Shown here: positions 26,566-35,380 of the stretch, piece after piece
Layout: each line of letters opens with the position of its first letter
Numbering within the stretch: position 1 is the stretch's first letter
From: Pseudarthrobacter sulfonivorans
Lineage (GTDB): Bacteria; Actinomycetota; Actinomycetes; Actinomycetales; Micrococcaceae
NCBI RefSeq assembly: GCF_001484605.1
Contig: NZ_CP013747.1
Location: forward strand, 4,898,001-4,962,000
Direction of reading: 5' to 3'
DNA: 64,000 nucleotides
The notes under the pieces: model-generated
The model's input: the letters and a program-made list of their open reading frames with translations, nothing else
What the model was told of the DNA's origin: nothing
Database searches by the model: none
Program-made: the position numbers and the translations under genes

Positions 26566-28182
26566 ATGACGCTGGTTGCCGGGGTTGACTCCTCCACCCA
26601 AAGTTGCAAGGTTACGGTCCTGGATGCCCAAAGCGGTGTCCTTGTCCGCGAAGGGCGGGCGAGCCACCCGGACGGGACGGAAGTCCATCCGGACCATTGG
26701 TGGCGGGCGCTTTCCGTGGCCATCGACGACGCGGGCGGGCTGGCAGACGTGGACGCGCTGTCCGTCGCGGGCCAGCAGCACGGCATGGTGCTGCTGGACC
26801 GCGACGGCAACGTGGTGCGGCCCGCGCTCCTGTGGAATGACACCCGCTCCGCGGCAGCTGCAGCGGCACTGATCGACGAAGTAGGGGCCGAGGAATTTGC
26901 CCGGCGGACCGGGCTGGTGCCCGTGGCATCCTTCACGGTCACCAAGGTCCGCTGGGTCAGGGACAACGAGCCCGAAAATGTGGCCAGGGTGGCCGCCGTC
27001 GCCCTCCCCCATGACTGGCTGAGCTGGCGTCTGCGCGGATACGGTCCGGCCGGGGCCAGCCCGCTGGGCCCGGATCTGGACGCGCTCACCACGGACCGCT
27101 CGGATGCCAGCGGGACCGGCTACTGGAGCCCCGCTTCCGGCAGCTATGACGTGGAGCTGTTCCGGCTGGCCTTCGGCAGGGACGCACGCGAAGCCCGTCA
27201 AGAGCCGGAAGCGGCTGGACCTGCACCTGTTTCGGCTGCCCCCGCGGCCGGGGGCGCTGTCATCCTGCCGCGCGTGCTGGCTGCCGGCGAAGCTGCCGGC
27301 CGTGTTCATCCACTCTGTTTTGCCGGGAGCAACGCCGGCGCAGACACTGGGACCGATCCCAGTACCGATGCTGTCGCAGATGCCGGTGGCGCAGGCGGTG
27401 GCGAGCGGGGTGAGATCCTCCTCGGCGCCGGCGCCGGGGATAACGCAGCCGCAGCTTTGGGTCTGGGTGCCAGGCCCGGGGATGTGGTGGTCTCGGTCGG
27501 CACCAGTGGAACTGTCTTCGCCGTCGCATCCGAAGCTGGCCATGATCCCAGCGGAACAGTTGCCGGCTTCGCAGGCGCAGGCGGCGACTATCTGCCCATC
27601 GCCGTGACGCTGAACGCCGCCAGGGTGCTGAGCTCAATGGCCGCGCTGCTGGACATCGGTTTTGATGAGCTCTCCCGGCTGGCACTGGAAGCGGCTCCCG
27701 GGGCAGGCGGCGTGGTTCTGGTGCCCTATTTTGAGGGCGAACGCACCCCCAACCTGCCGCAAGCCAAGGCCAGCCTGCACGGTCTCAGCATCGCGTCCGC
27801 CACCCGGAGCAACATTGCCCGGGCGGCCATCGAAGGGATGCTGTGCGGATTGTCCGGTGGCCTGGCAGCCTTGCAGGCGTTGGGCTATCCGGCAGGGCGG
27901 CTGCTGCTGATCGGCGGAGCCGTGCAGAACCCGGCGGTACAGAAGATCGCATCCCAGGTGTTTGACCTGCCGGTGGTGGTGCCAAGTCCCGGCGAATACG
28001 TGGCCCGCGGCGCCGCAGCACAGGCCGCCTGGGCACTCACGGGAGCCCGTCCCGACTGGCCTGTGGCACTTGCCGCGGCACCGGCGTCGGACTTTCAGCC
28101 CGTCATCGGCGAGCAGTACGCGCGGGCCTGCGGGCATATTGCCCAGGACAGCCGGGCCGCCGTGTCTTCGACCTCCAGCTAG
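26566..28182 (+). CDS. xylB: Xylulokinase with low-complexity insertions
   Basis: An FGGY kinase that phosphorylates D-xylulose. Motifs: [15 protein letters not shown] at the N-terminus, [20 protein letters not shown], the C-terminal GTSGTVFAV and [19 protein letters not shown]. At 538 residues it is longer than the usual 460-500. The excess is two Ala/Gly/Asp-rich stretches, about residues 205-228 ([20 protein letters not shown]) and 252-281 (with [18 protein letters not shown]). The segment between them ([18 protein letters not shown]) is normal kinase sequence. The insertions are probably surface loops. Co-transcribed with xylA. Confidence 0.95.
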   Translation: MTLVAGVDSSTQSCKVTVLDAQSGVLVREGRASHPDGTEVHPDHWWRALSVAIDDAGGLADVDALSVAGQQHGMVLLDRDGNVVRPALLWNDTRSAAAAAALIDEVGAEEFARRTGLVPVASFTVTKVRWVRDNEPENVARVAAVALPHDWLSWRLRGYGPAGASPLGPDLDALTTDRSDASGTGYWSPASGSYDVELFRLAFGRDAREARQEPEAAGPAPVSAAPAAGGAVILPRVLAAGEAAGRVHPLCFAGSNAGADTGTDPSTDAVADAGGAGGGERGEILLGAGAGDNAAAALGLGARPGDVVVSVGTSGTVFAVASEAGHDPSGTVAGFAGAGGDYLPIAVTLNAARVLSSMAALLDIGFDELSRLALEAAPGAGGVVLVPYFEGERTPNLPQAKASLHGLSIASATRSNIARAAIEGMLCGLSGGLAALQALGYPAGRLLLIGGAVQNPAVQKIASQVFDLPVVVPSPGEYVARGAAAQAAWALTGARPDWPVALAAAPASDFQPVIGEQYARACGHIAQDSRAAVSSTSS

Positions 28183-28254
28183 CCGACCTCCAGTCAGCAC
28201 CGAGGTGGGTCGCTAAGGTTCTCCTGTAAGGATGAAGTCCCCAAGAGCCCGAAA

Positions 28255-28995
28255 GTGCCATATCCGATGCCCAGTAACCCACGTGGGATCGCCGAAGAGT
28301 TCGCTGCTGCCTGGAACGCGGCGGATCCGGAGGCCTTGGCGGCCCTCTTTGTAGAGGACGCCGACTTCGTTAACGTTGTCGGTCTTTGGTGGACGAACCG
28401 GAAGCAGATCCGCGAAAACCATGCCATTGGTTTCCGGCGCATGTTCCCGGACACCGTTATGGTGCTGGAGCGCGTCCGGGTCCGCGACCTCGGGTCCGAT
28501 GCGGCAGTGGTTCACGCGAGGTGGACGGTGACCGGGCAGATTGACCCCGAGGGTAAGAAATCAGGGACGAGGCGCGGAGTCATCACTTTCACGGCCGCCC
28601 GCCAGGCGAACGGTCGTTGGCTCGCAGTAAGCGCCCAAAACACAGATATCGTCCCGGGGATGCAAACGCACGTTTTCTCAGACGAAGGCCTTGTCCCTGA
28701 GACTTACTCGTCTCGGGCACTTTCTAGCCGACACCGTAGGGGTTCCGACGCCGACGACAGCACCGACCGGCACCGCCTGGCAACGATCACACAATTGACC
28801 ACACCCATTGACGCCGCAAGGGATATCTGCAATATTGCTTCGTATACGATTTCGTACTCGATGAGGAGCAGCACTTGGATCAGGTCACCGAGCACACCCT
28901 GGCCGCGGCCCGGAAGGTCATCGCGGTGCACATCAATTACCCCAGCCGGGCAGCCCAGCGTGGCCGCACGCCGGAGCAGCCCTCCTACTTCCTGA
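28255..28995 (+). CDS. SnoaL/NTF2-like protein with abnormal C-terminal extension
   Basis: The first 140 residues form a clear NTF2-like (SgcJ/EcaC type) domain: GIAEEFAAAWNAADPEALAA, LFVEDADFVNVVGLWWTNR, HARWTVTGQIDPEGKK and RWLAVSAQNTDIVPGM. Such domains bind or convert small hydrophobic compounds; no reaction is known here. The frame does not stop where the family normally does. It continues for about 100 unlikely residues through the hpa promoter and 120 bases into the next gene in another frame. I think the original stop was lost and only 28255-28690 is meaningful. Starts: GTG 28255 or ATG 28267. Confidence 0.65.
   Translation: MPYPMPSNPRGIAEEFAAAWNAADPEALAALFVEDADFVNVVGLWWTNRKQIRENHAIGFRRMFPDTVMVLERVRVRDLGSDAAVVHARWTVTGQIDPEGKKSGTRRGVITFTAARQANGRWLAVSAQNTDIVPGMQTHVFSDEGLVPETYSSRALSSRHRRGSDADDSTDRHRLATITQLTTPIDAARDICNIASYTISYSMRSSTWIRSPSTPWPRPGRSSRCTSITPAGQPSVAARRSSPPTS
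28808..28849 (+). promoter_or_regulatory. hpa promoter with GntR-type operator
   Basis: TTGACG (28808-28813), a 17-base spacer and AATATT (28831-28836) form a plausible promoter. The perfect 10-base palindrome TCGTATACGA (28840-28849) sits where transcription would start, and a related ATTTCGTACTCGAT follows. The GntR gene in the operon would be the natural ligand-responsive repressor. Confidence 0.55.
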
Positions 28996-30383
28996 AGCCC
29001 CCCTCCTCGCTGGCGCATGGTTCGGCCGAGGCCCCTTCCGTTGTGGAGCGTCCGGCCGGTTGCGAACTCCTCGGCTTTGAGGGCGAGGTCGCCCTGATCA
29101 TCGGCAAGCCCGCCCGCCGCGTGGGTGTGGAGGACGCCTGGAGCCATGTCGAGTGGGTGACCGCCAGCAACGACCTCGGCGTCTACGATCTCCGCTACGC
29201 GGACAAGGGTTCCAACCTCCGGTCCAAGGGCGGCGACGGCTTCACCCCGATCGGTCCTGGGCTGATCCCCGCCGATGCCGTGGACCCCGCCAAACTGCGT
29301 ATCCGCACCTGGCACAACGGCGACCTCGTCCAGGACGACACCACCGCGGACCTGCTCTTCCCGTTCGCGCGACTCATCGCCGACCTCTCCCAGCTCCTGA
29401 CCCTCGAGGAGGGCGACATCATCCTGACCGGCACCCCCGCCGGCGCCTCCGTGGCCAAGCCCGGCGACGTCGTCGAGGTTGAGGTCAGCACGACGACGGG
29501 AGCCACCGGCGGCGCTGAACTCACCACCGGACGGCTGGTCACCCGGGTGGAGGAAGGCACGACGGCGTTCGCTGACTTTGGTGCGCAGCCCATGGCTGAT
29601 GACGTGCAGCGGGAGGAGGCGTACGGTTCGCGGGCAGCGGCGGGCCTTGCACCTGTGGAGGGCGCCGCCGTCGGGCGCGTCCTGCCCCCTGAGCTGAAGG
29701 CCAAACTGGAAAGCGTCTGCACCGCCACGCTCTCCTCCCAGCTGCGCAAGCGCGGCCTGAACAACGTCAGCATCGACGGCCTGACTTCCACCCGCCCGGA
29801 AAAGCGGATCGTGGGCCTGGCCCGGACGCTGCGGTTTGTGCCCAACCGCGAGGACCTGTTCAAGACCCACGGCGGCGGTTTCAACGCCCAGAAGAAGGCC
29901 ATCGATTCCGTCAACGAGGGCGAGATCCTGGTCATGGAGGCCCGCGGCGAGAAGGGCACCGGCACCATCGGTGACATCCTGGCCCTGCGCGCCCAGGTCC
30001 GCGGCGCCGCGGCCATCATCACCGACGGCGGCGTCCGGGACTTCTCCGCCGTCGCGGCCATGGACATGCCTACGTACTACGCCAATCCGCACCCCGCCGT
30101 CCTGGGGCGCCGGCACATCCCCTGGGACACCGACATCACCATCGCCTGCGGCGGCACCACCGTGCAGCCCGGGGACATCATCGTCGCGGACGCGGACGGC
30201 ATCCTGGTGATCCCGCCGGCCTTGGCCGATGAGCTCGCGGACGAGTCCATCATCCAGGAGCGCGAGGAAGTCTTTATCGCGGAAATGGTGGCACAGGGCC
30301 ACAGCGTGGACGGTCTCTACCCGCTGAACGCGACCTGGCGGATGAAGTATGAGGCATGGGAAGCAGGCAAAGCCAATGACTGA
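28875..30383 (+). CDS. FAH-RraA fusion enzyme of homoprotocatechuate degradation
   Basis: The start is TTG 28875 after GAGGAG at 6 bases. Of 502 residues, about 55-225 are a fumarylacetoacetate hydrolase-type domain (GFEGEVALIIGKPARRV, ASNDLGVYDLRYADKG, LEEGDIILTGTPAG). Residues about 275-480 are an RraA-type domain with the intact Arg-Asp motif (AAAIITDGGVRDFSAVAAMD). In enteric hpa clusters HpaG is two fused FAH domains that decarboxylate and isomerise 5-oxopent-3-ene-1,2,5-tricarboxylate. Here the second FAH half is replaced by RraA, a fold known for oxaloacetate decarboxylase activity. I infer isomerase plus decarboxylase; an added aldolase role is also possible. Confidence 0.8.
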   Translation: MDQVTEHTLAAARKVIAVHINYPSRAAQRGRTPEQPSYFLKPPSSLAHGSAEAPSVVERPAGCELLGFEGEVALIIGKPARRVGVEDAWSHVEWVTASNDLGVYDLRYADKGSNLRSKGGDGFTPIGPGLIPADAVDPAKLRIRTWHNGDLVQDDTTADLLFPFARLIADLSQLLTLEEGDIILTGTPAGASVAKPGDVVEVEVSTTTGATGGAELTTGRLVTRVEEGTTAFADFGAQPMADDVQREEAYGSRAAAGLAPVEGAAVGRVLPPELKAKLESVCTATLSSQLRKRGLNNVSIDGLTSTRPEKRIVGLARTLRFVPNREDLFKTHGGGFNAQKKAIDSVNEGEILVMEARGEKGTGTIGDILALRAQVRGAAAIITDGGVRDFSAVAAMDMPTYYANPHPAVLGRRHIPWDTDITIACGGTTVQPGDIIVADADGILVIPPALADELADESIIQEREEVFIAEMVAQGHSVDGLYPLNATWRMKYEAWEAGKAND

Positions 30384-31068
30384 GACGTTGATGGCGACAG
30401 GCAGCAAATCCGAACAGGCCTACGCGGCCGTCAAGGCACGGATCGTGGACGGGACCTACTCCCCCGGCTACCGGCTGGTCCTGGGTGCCATCGCCAAGGA
30501 TCTGGGCGTCAGCGTGGTCCCGGTCCGTGAAGCGATCCGGCGCCTTGAGGCCGAAGGACTGGTGACGTTCGAGCGGAACGTCGGCGCTACGGTCTCCGGG
30601 ATCGACCCCACCGAGTACCTCTACACGATGCAAACACTGACCATCGTCGAAGGAGCCGCCACCGCATTGTCCGCGCCGCTGATTGGCCCGGCGGACATTG
30701 CACGCGCCCGGGCCGTGAACGAGGACATGCGGGAATGCCTCCAGCACTTCGACCCCGTCCGTTTCACGGCGCTGAACCAGGACTTCCACAGCATCCTCTT
30801 TGAGCGCTGCCCCAACCCGCACATCCTGGACCTGGTCCACCGGGGCTGGAACCGGCTCGCCTCGCTCCGGTCCTCAACCTTCCGGTTCGTTCCCGGCCGT
30901 GCCCACGAATCGGTGCACGAACACGAAGCGCTGCTCCGGCTTATCGAGGCCGGCGCCGGCGCGGAAGAGATTGAGAAATCCGCCCGCCGGCACCGCGCCG
31001 CCACCCTGGACGCGTACCTCGCCCAAGCCAAGACCGCAAGCAACGCGGGGTCACTTAACGCCCGATAA
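30376..31068 (+). CDS. GntR-family (FCD) regulator of the hpa operon
   Basis: The start is the ATG at 30376, overlapping the stop of the fusion gene by 8 bases; a frame extending to 30349 lies inside that gene. The protein, about 230 residues, has a GntR winged HTH (QAYAAVKARIVDGTYSPGYR, LVLGAIAKDLGVSVVPVREA) and an FCD ligand domain with metal-site His residues (LNQDFHSILF, HESVHEHEALLRLIEAG). Its place within the operon and the palindrome at 28840 suggest autoregulated control by a pathway intermediate. Its last codons (NAGSLNAR) are encoded by the inverted repeat at 31040. Confidence 0.9.
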   Translation: MTETLMATGSKSEQAYAAVKARIVDGTYSPGYRLVLGAIAKDLGVSVVPVREAIRRLEAEGLVTFERNVGATVSGIDPTEYLYTMQTLTIVEGAATALSAPLIGPADIARARAVNEDMRECLQHFDPVRFTALNQDFHSILFERCPNPHILDLVHRGWNRLASLRSSTFRFVPGRAHESVHEHEALLRLIEAGAGAEEIEKSARRHRAATLDAYLAQAKTASNAGSLNAR

Positions 31069-31104
31069 ACGGCCCCGCATGGGCAAGAAGTGACCCCGCG
31101 TTGC
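31040..31104. repeat. 17-bp perfect inverted repeat over the GntR stop
   Basis: Arms GCAACGCGGGGTCACTT (31040-31056) and its exact reverse complement (31088-31104), with 31 bases between them. The left arm encodes the last residues of the GntR protein. It could be an attenuator or processing hairpin within the operon, or one copy of a dispersed intergenic element. Confidence 0.75.
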
Positions 31105-31127
31105 ATCAGAAGTAAAGGAAGACAACA

Positions 31128-32642
31128 ATGACGTTCGCCGCCGAGCAGACCACGAAGCATTACGTGCCGCAGGACCTCCCCACCCACATCCAGCACTACA
31201 TCAACGGCCAGTTCGTTGACTCCGTAGGCGGGGCGACCTTTGATGTCCTGGACCCGGTCTCCAACCAGAACTACGCCACAGCCGCCGCCGGCCAGAAGGA
31301 GGACATCGACCTCGCCGTCGCCGCAGCCCGCGATGCGTTCGTGAACGGCCCGTGGCCGCGGATGAAGCCGCGGGAACGTGCGCGTGTCCTGAACAGGATC
31401 GCCGACGCCGTCGAGGCCCAGGAAGCGCGCCTTGCCGAACTGGAGACATTCGACACCGGCCTGCCGATCACCCAGGCCAAGGGCCAGGCCCTGCGCGCGG
31501 CGGAGAACTTCCGGTTCTTCGCGGACCTGATCGTGGCCCAGTTCGACGACGCCATGAAGGTCCCCGGCGCCCAGATCAACTACGTGAACCGCAAGCCAAT
31601 CGGCGTCGCCGGCCTCATCACCCCGTGGAACACCCCCTTCATGCTGGAGTCCTGGAAACTCGCCCCCGCGTTGGCCACCGGGAACACAGTGGTCCTCAAG
31701 CCCGCCGAGTTCACTCCGCTCTCCGCCTCGCTCTGGGCTCAGATCTTCAAGGACGCCGGCCTCCCGGACGGTGTGTTCAACCTGGTCAACGGCCTCGGCG
31801 AGGAGGCCGGCGATGCACTGGTCAAGCACCCGGACGTCCCGCTGATCTCCTTCACCGGCGAGACCACCACCGGGCAGACCATCTTCCGCAACGCTGCAGC
31901 AAACCTTAAGGGCCTGTCCATGGAGCTGGGCGGCAAGTCCCCGTGTGTGGTCTTTGCCGACGCCGACCTGGACGCCGCGATCGACTCCGCCTTGTTCGGC
32001 GTCTTCTCCCTCAACGGCGAACGCTGCACCGCGGGCTCCCGCATCCTCGTCGAACGCGCCATCTACGACGAGTTCTGCGAAAAGTACGCCGCCCGGGCCA
32101 AAAACATCGTGGTCGGGGACCCGCATGACCCCACGACCGAGGTGGGGGCATTGGTCCATCCTGAGCACTACGCGAAGGTGGCCTCCTACGTGGAGATCGG
32201 CAAGTCCGAAGGCCGGCTCCTCGCCGGCGGCGGCCGCCCCGACCACCTCCCCGAAGGCAACTACATCGCACCCACAGTCTTCGCCGACGTCGCCCCGGAC
32301 GCGCGGATCTTCCAGGAGGAAATCTTCGGCCCCGTCGTCGCCATCACCCCGTTCGAGAACGACGACGAGGCCCTCGCCTTGGCGAACAACACCCGCTACG
32401 GCCTGGCGGCCTACATCTGGACCCAGAACCTGACCCGCGCCCACAACTTCTCCCAGAACGTCGAGGCCGGCATGGTCTGGCTGAACAGCCACAATGTCCG
32501 CGACCTCCGCACCCCGTTCGGCGGCGTCAAAGCCTCGGGCCTGGGCCACGAAGGCGGCTACCGCTCCATCGATTTCTACACCGACCAGCAGGCCGTGCAC
32601 ATCAGCCTCGGCACCGTTCACACACCCAAATTCGGCGCCTGA
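31128..32642 (+). CDS. hpaE: 5-carboxymethyl-2-hydroxymuconate semialdehyde dehydrogenase
   Basis: A 504-residue ALDH with ITPWNTPFMLESW (Asn), SMELGGKSPCVVFAD (Glu) and NGERCTAGSRILVE (nucleophile Cys). It is close to HpaE/HpcC enzymes that oxidise the ring-cleavage product of homoprotocatechuate with NAD. The assignment comes from sequence style plus location between the FAH-RraA gene and hpaD. AAAGGAAGACAACA precedes the ATG. Confidence 0.93.
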   Translation: MTFAAEQTTKHYVPQDLPTHIQHYINGQFVDSVGGATFDVLDPVSNQNYATAAAGQKEDIDLAVAAARDAFVNGPWPRMKPRERARVLNRIADAVEAQEARLAELETFDTGLPITQAKGQALRAAENFRFFADLIVAQFDDAMKVPGAQINYVNRKPIGVAGLITPWNTPFMLESWKLAPALATGNTVVLKPAEFTPLSASLWAQIFKDAGLPDGVFNLVNGLGEEAGDALVKHPDVPLISFTGETTTGQTIFRNAAANLKGLSMELGGKSPCVVFADADLDAAIDSALFGVFSLNGERCTAGSRILVERAIYDEFCEKYAARAKNIVVGDPHDPTTEVGALVHPEHYAKVASYVEIGKSEGRLLAGGGRPDHLPEGNYIAPTVFADVAPDARIFQEEIFGPVVAITPFENDDEALALANNTRYGLAAYIWTQNLTRAHNFSQNVEAGMVWLNSHNVRDLRTPFGGVKASGLGHEGGYRSIDFYTDQQAVHISLGTVHTPKFGA

Positions 32643-32675
32643 GCCACCCAGCCCTTTCAAAGAAGAGAGAACCCC

Positions 32676-33761
32676 ATGACGAACTTCGTTCCCACCCCCA
32701 CCGTCCCCGCCCCGGACATTGTCCGCTGCGCCTACATGGAGATCGTGGTCACCGACCTCGCCAAATCCCGCGCCTTCTACGTGGACGTCCTCGGCCTGCA
32801 CGTGACCGAGGAAGACGAGAACAACATCTACCTGCGGTCCCTCGAGGAGTTTATCCACCACAACCTGGTGCTCCGCAAGGGACCCATCGCCGCCGTCGCC
32901 GCCTTTGCCTACCGGGTGAAGTCCCCCGCCGAAGTGGACGCCGCAGAGGCTTATTACCAGGAACTGGGCTGCCGCACCGAACGCCGCAAGGAGGGCTTCA
33001 CGAAAGGTGTGGGTGATTCCGTCCGTGTGGAGGACCCGCTGGGATTCCCCTACGAGTTCTTCTACGACGTGGAGCACGTGGAGCGCCTCACCCAGCGCTA
33101 CGACCTCTACTCCGCCGGCGAACTGGTCCGCCTGGACCACTTCAACCAGGTCACCCCGGACGTGCCCCGCGGCCGCAAGTACCTCGAGGACCTCGGCTTC
33201 CGCGTCTCCGAGGACATCCAGGACTCCGACGGCGTCACGTACGCCGTCTGGATGCACCGCAAGCAGACCGTGCACGACACCGCCCTGACCGGCGGCAACG
33301 GCCCGCGCATGCACCACATCGCGTTCGCCACGCACGAAAAGCACAACATCATCCAGATCTGCGACAAGATGGGCGCCCTGCGCATCAGCGACCGGATCGA
33401 ACGCGGCCCCGGCCGGCACGGCGTCTCCAACGCGTTCTACCTCTACATCCTGGACCCCGACGGCCACCGGATCGAGATCTACACCCAGGACTACTACACC
33501 GGCGACCCCGACAACCCCGTCGTCACCTGGGACGTCCACGACAACCAGCGCCGCGACTGGTGGGGCAACCCCGTGGTCCCGTCCTGGTACACCGAGGCCT
33601 CCCTGGTCCTGGACCTCGACGGTAAGCCGCAGCCCGTCGTCGTGCGTGAGGAAAAGAGCGAAATGGCGGTCACCGTGGGTGCCGACGGCTTCTCCTACAC
33701 CCGCAAAGACGGGGCTCCCGAAGGGGACCGGACGGGCTTCAAGCTCGGGGCGCAGCTCTAG
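32676..33761 (+). CDS. hpaD: 3,4-dihydroxyphenylacetate (homoprotocatechuate) 2,3-dioxygenase
   Basis: A type I extradiol dioxygenase of 361 residues. The numbering fits the Brevibacterium fuscum and Arthrobacter globiformis enzymes exactly: metal ligands H155 (VRLDHFNQV), H214 (RMHHIAFATH) and E267 (HRIEIYTQD), acid-base H200 (KQTVHDTAL) and Y257 (NAFYLYILD). The latter homologues use Fe (B. fuscum) or Mn (A. globiformis MndD); the metal cannot be told from sequence. It opens the ring to 5-carboxymethyl-2-hydroxymuconate semialdehyde. No 4-hydroxyphenylacetate hydroxylase gene lies in the window. Confidence 0.97.
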   Translation: MTNFVPTPTVPAPDIVRCAYMEIVVTDLAKSRAFYVDVLGLHVTEEDENNIYLRSLEEFIHHNLVLRKGPIAAVAAFAYRVKSPAEVDAAEAYYQELGCRTERRKEGFTKGVGDSVRVEDPLGFPYEFFYDVEHVERLTQRYDLYSAGELVRLDHFNQVTPDVPRGRKYLEDLGFRVSEDIQDSDGVTYAVWMHRKQTVHDTALTGGNGPRMHHIAFATHEKHNIIQICDKMGALRISDRIERGPGRHGVSNAFYLYILDPDGHRIEIYTQDYYTGDPDNPVVTWDVHDNQRRDWWGNPVVPSWYTEASLVLDLDGKPQPVVVREEKSEMAVTVGADGFSYTRKDGAPEGDRTGFKLGAQL

Positions 33762-33763
33762 CC

Positions 33764-34549
33764 ATGCTGGACGCGAAGACGATTGAGGCCATCGCCGACG
33801 AACTCCTGGAGGCCGCCCGGACCCGCACCCCGGTCCCCCGCCTCACGGCCCGCTACCCGGAGATGACGGTGGAGGACTCCTATGCCGTGCAGCAGCTGTG
33901 GCGGCGGCGCAACGAGGACGCCGGCCGCAAGCTGGTAGGCCGCAAGATCGGCCTCACCTCCAAGGCCATGCAGGCCGCCACCGGCATCACCGAGCCGGAC
34001 TACGGCGCCATCTTCGATGACATGGTGCTCGGAACCGGCTGCTCCGTGGAGTGGGACCAGTACACCCATCCCCGGGTGGAAGTGGAGCTGGCGTTCGTGC
34101 TGAAAAAGGACCTGTCCGGACCCGGCTGCACCATCTTCGACGTCCTGGACGCCACGGACTACGTGGTGCCGGCCCTCGAGATCCTCGACTCCCGGATCGA
34201 AATGGAGGGCCGTACCATCGTGGACACCATCGCGGACAACGCCGCGATGGGCGCCATGGTGATCGGCGGCAACCCCGTAAAACCCGACGCCGTGGACCTC
34301 CGCTGGGTCTCGGCCATCCTCTACAAAAACCACACCGTGGAGGAAACCGGTGTTGCCGCCGGCGTCCTGGACCACCCCGCCAACGGCGTGCACTGGCTCG
34401 CCAACAAGATCGCTGCCCACGGCGATGGGATGAAAGCCGGCGACATCATCCTCGCCGGCTCCTTCACCCGCCCGCTGTGGGTCTACAAAGGCGACACCGT
34501 CCACGCCGACTACGGACCATTGGGGGCCATCACATGCCGCTTCGAGTAG
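33764..34549 (+). CDS. hpaH: 2-oxo-hept-3-ene-1,7-dioate hydratase
   Basis: A 261-residue hydratase of the FAH/MhpD-related superfamily. Markers include [33 protein letters not shown] (acidic metal ligands), ALEILDSRI and [20 protein letters not shown]. It adds water to the 2-oxoheptenedioate made after isomerisation. It starts 2 bases after the hpaD stop and overlaps hpaI by 16 bases. Confidence 0.94.
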   Translation: MLDAKTIEAIADELLEAARTRTPVPRLTARYPEMTVEDSYAVQQLWRRRNEDAGRKLVGRKIGLTSKAMQAATGITEPDYGAIFDDMVLGTGCSVEWDQYTHPRVEVELAFVLKKDLSGPGCTIFDVLDATDYVVPALEILDSRIEMEGRTIVDTIADNAAMGAMVIGGNPVKPDAVDLRWVSAILYKNHTVEETGVAAGVLDHPANGVHWLANKIAAHGDGMKAGDIILAGSFTRPLWVYKGDTVHADYGPLGAITCRFE

Positions 34550-35358
34550 AACCCGGAAATCCTGAGTACGCGAACACGTTCCGCGACGCCCTCGCCGCGG
34601 CTGACCGCCCCCTGGCGGGAATGTGGGTCTGCTCCGGCAGCCCGCTGATCGCTGAGCTTTGTGCCGGATCCGGCCTGGACTGGCTCCTGGTCGACGCCGA
34701 ACACAGCCCCAACGGCCTCGAATCCATCCTGGCCCAGCTCCAGGCGGTCAACGGCTACCCGGTCGAGGTCCTGGTCCGGCCGCCGGTCAACGACACCGTG
34801 CTGATCAAGCAGTACCTGGACCTGGGAGTGCAGAACCTGCTGGTCCCGATGGTGAACTCGGTGCAGGAGGCGGAAGCTGCGGTGGCCGCCACCCGCTACC
34901 CGCCGCACGGCGTCCGCGGCGTGGGATCCGCCCTGGCCCGGGCCTCACGCTGGAACCGTGTCCCGGGCTACCTCGCCCGGGCGTCAGAAACCGTCAGCGT
35001 CACGGTGCAGATCGAATCGACGGCGGCCGTAGAGGCCGTCAAGGAGATCCTGGCCGTGGACGGTGTGGACGGCATCTTCCTTGGGCCCTCCGACCTCGCG
35101 GCTTCGATGGGCGTGCTGGGACAGCAGGAACACCCCAAGGTGCGCGCCGCCGTCGAACACTGCCTTGCGGCCGCAAAAACGGCCGGGAAACCCGCGGGTG
35201 TCAACGCGTTCAACCCGGCCACCGCCCGCAGCTACCTGGCGGCCGGCGCCGCCTTTGTCCTGGTGGGCGCCGACGTCGCCATCCTGGCCCGCGGCTCCGA
35301 GGCGCTCGCCGCCGCGTTCACTAAGCCCTCCGACGGCGAAACCCCCGCCAGCTACTGA
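34534..35358 (+). CDS. hpaI: 4-hydroxy-2-oxo-heptane-1,7-dioate aldolase
   Basis: A class II pyruvate aldolase of 274 residues. It splits the hydroxylated acid into pyruvate and succinate semialdehyde. Motifs: AGMWVCSGSPLIAELCAGSG, WLLVDAEHSPNGLESI (metal and base region), VLVRPPVNDTVLIKQYLDLG, NLLVPMVNSVQEAEAAV, and the second-metal region VDGIFLGPSDLAASMG. The ATG at 34534 lies inside hpaH; the frame could be extended to 34051 but the extension is only antisense-like hpaH shadow. It is the last gene of the operon. Confidence 0.94.
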   Translation: MPLRVEPGNPEYANTFRDALAAADRPLAGMWVCSGSPLIAELCAGSGLDWLLVDAEHSPNGLESILAQLQAVNGYPVEVLVRPPVNDTVLIKQYLDLGVQNLLVPMVNSVQEAEAAVAATRYPPHGVRGVGSALARASRWNRVPGYLARASETVSVTVQIESTAAVEAVKEILAVDGVDGIFLGPSDLAASMGVLGQQEHPKVRAAVEHCLAAAKTAGKPAGVNAFNPATARSYLAAGAAFVLVGADVAILARGSEALAAAFTKPSDGETPASY

Positions 35359-35380
35359 CGCGGGAACCCCACGGATTGGC

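Noticed and set aside
30621..33539. A 972-codon minus-strand frame
   Set aside because: It mirrors the GntR, hpaE and hpaD genes, which have clear motifs; no domain of its own.
34051..34533. Upstream extension of hpaI
   Set aside because: It overlaps hpaH in another frame; the ATG at 34534 gives the normal protein length.
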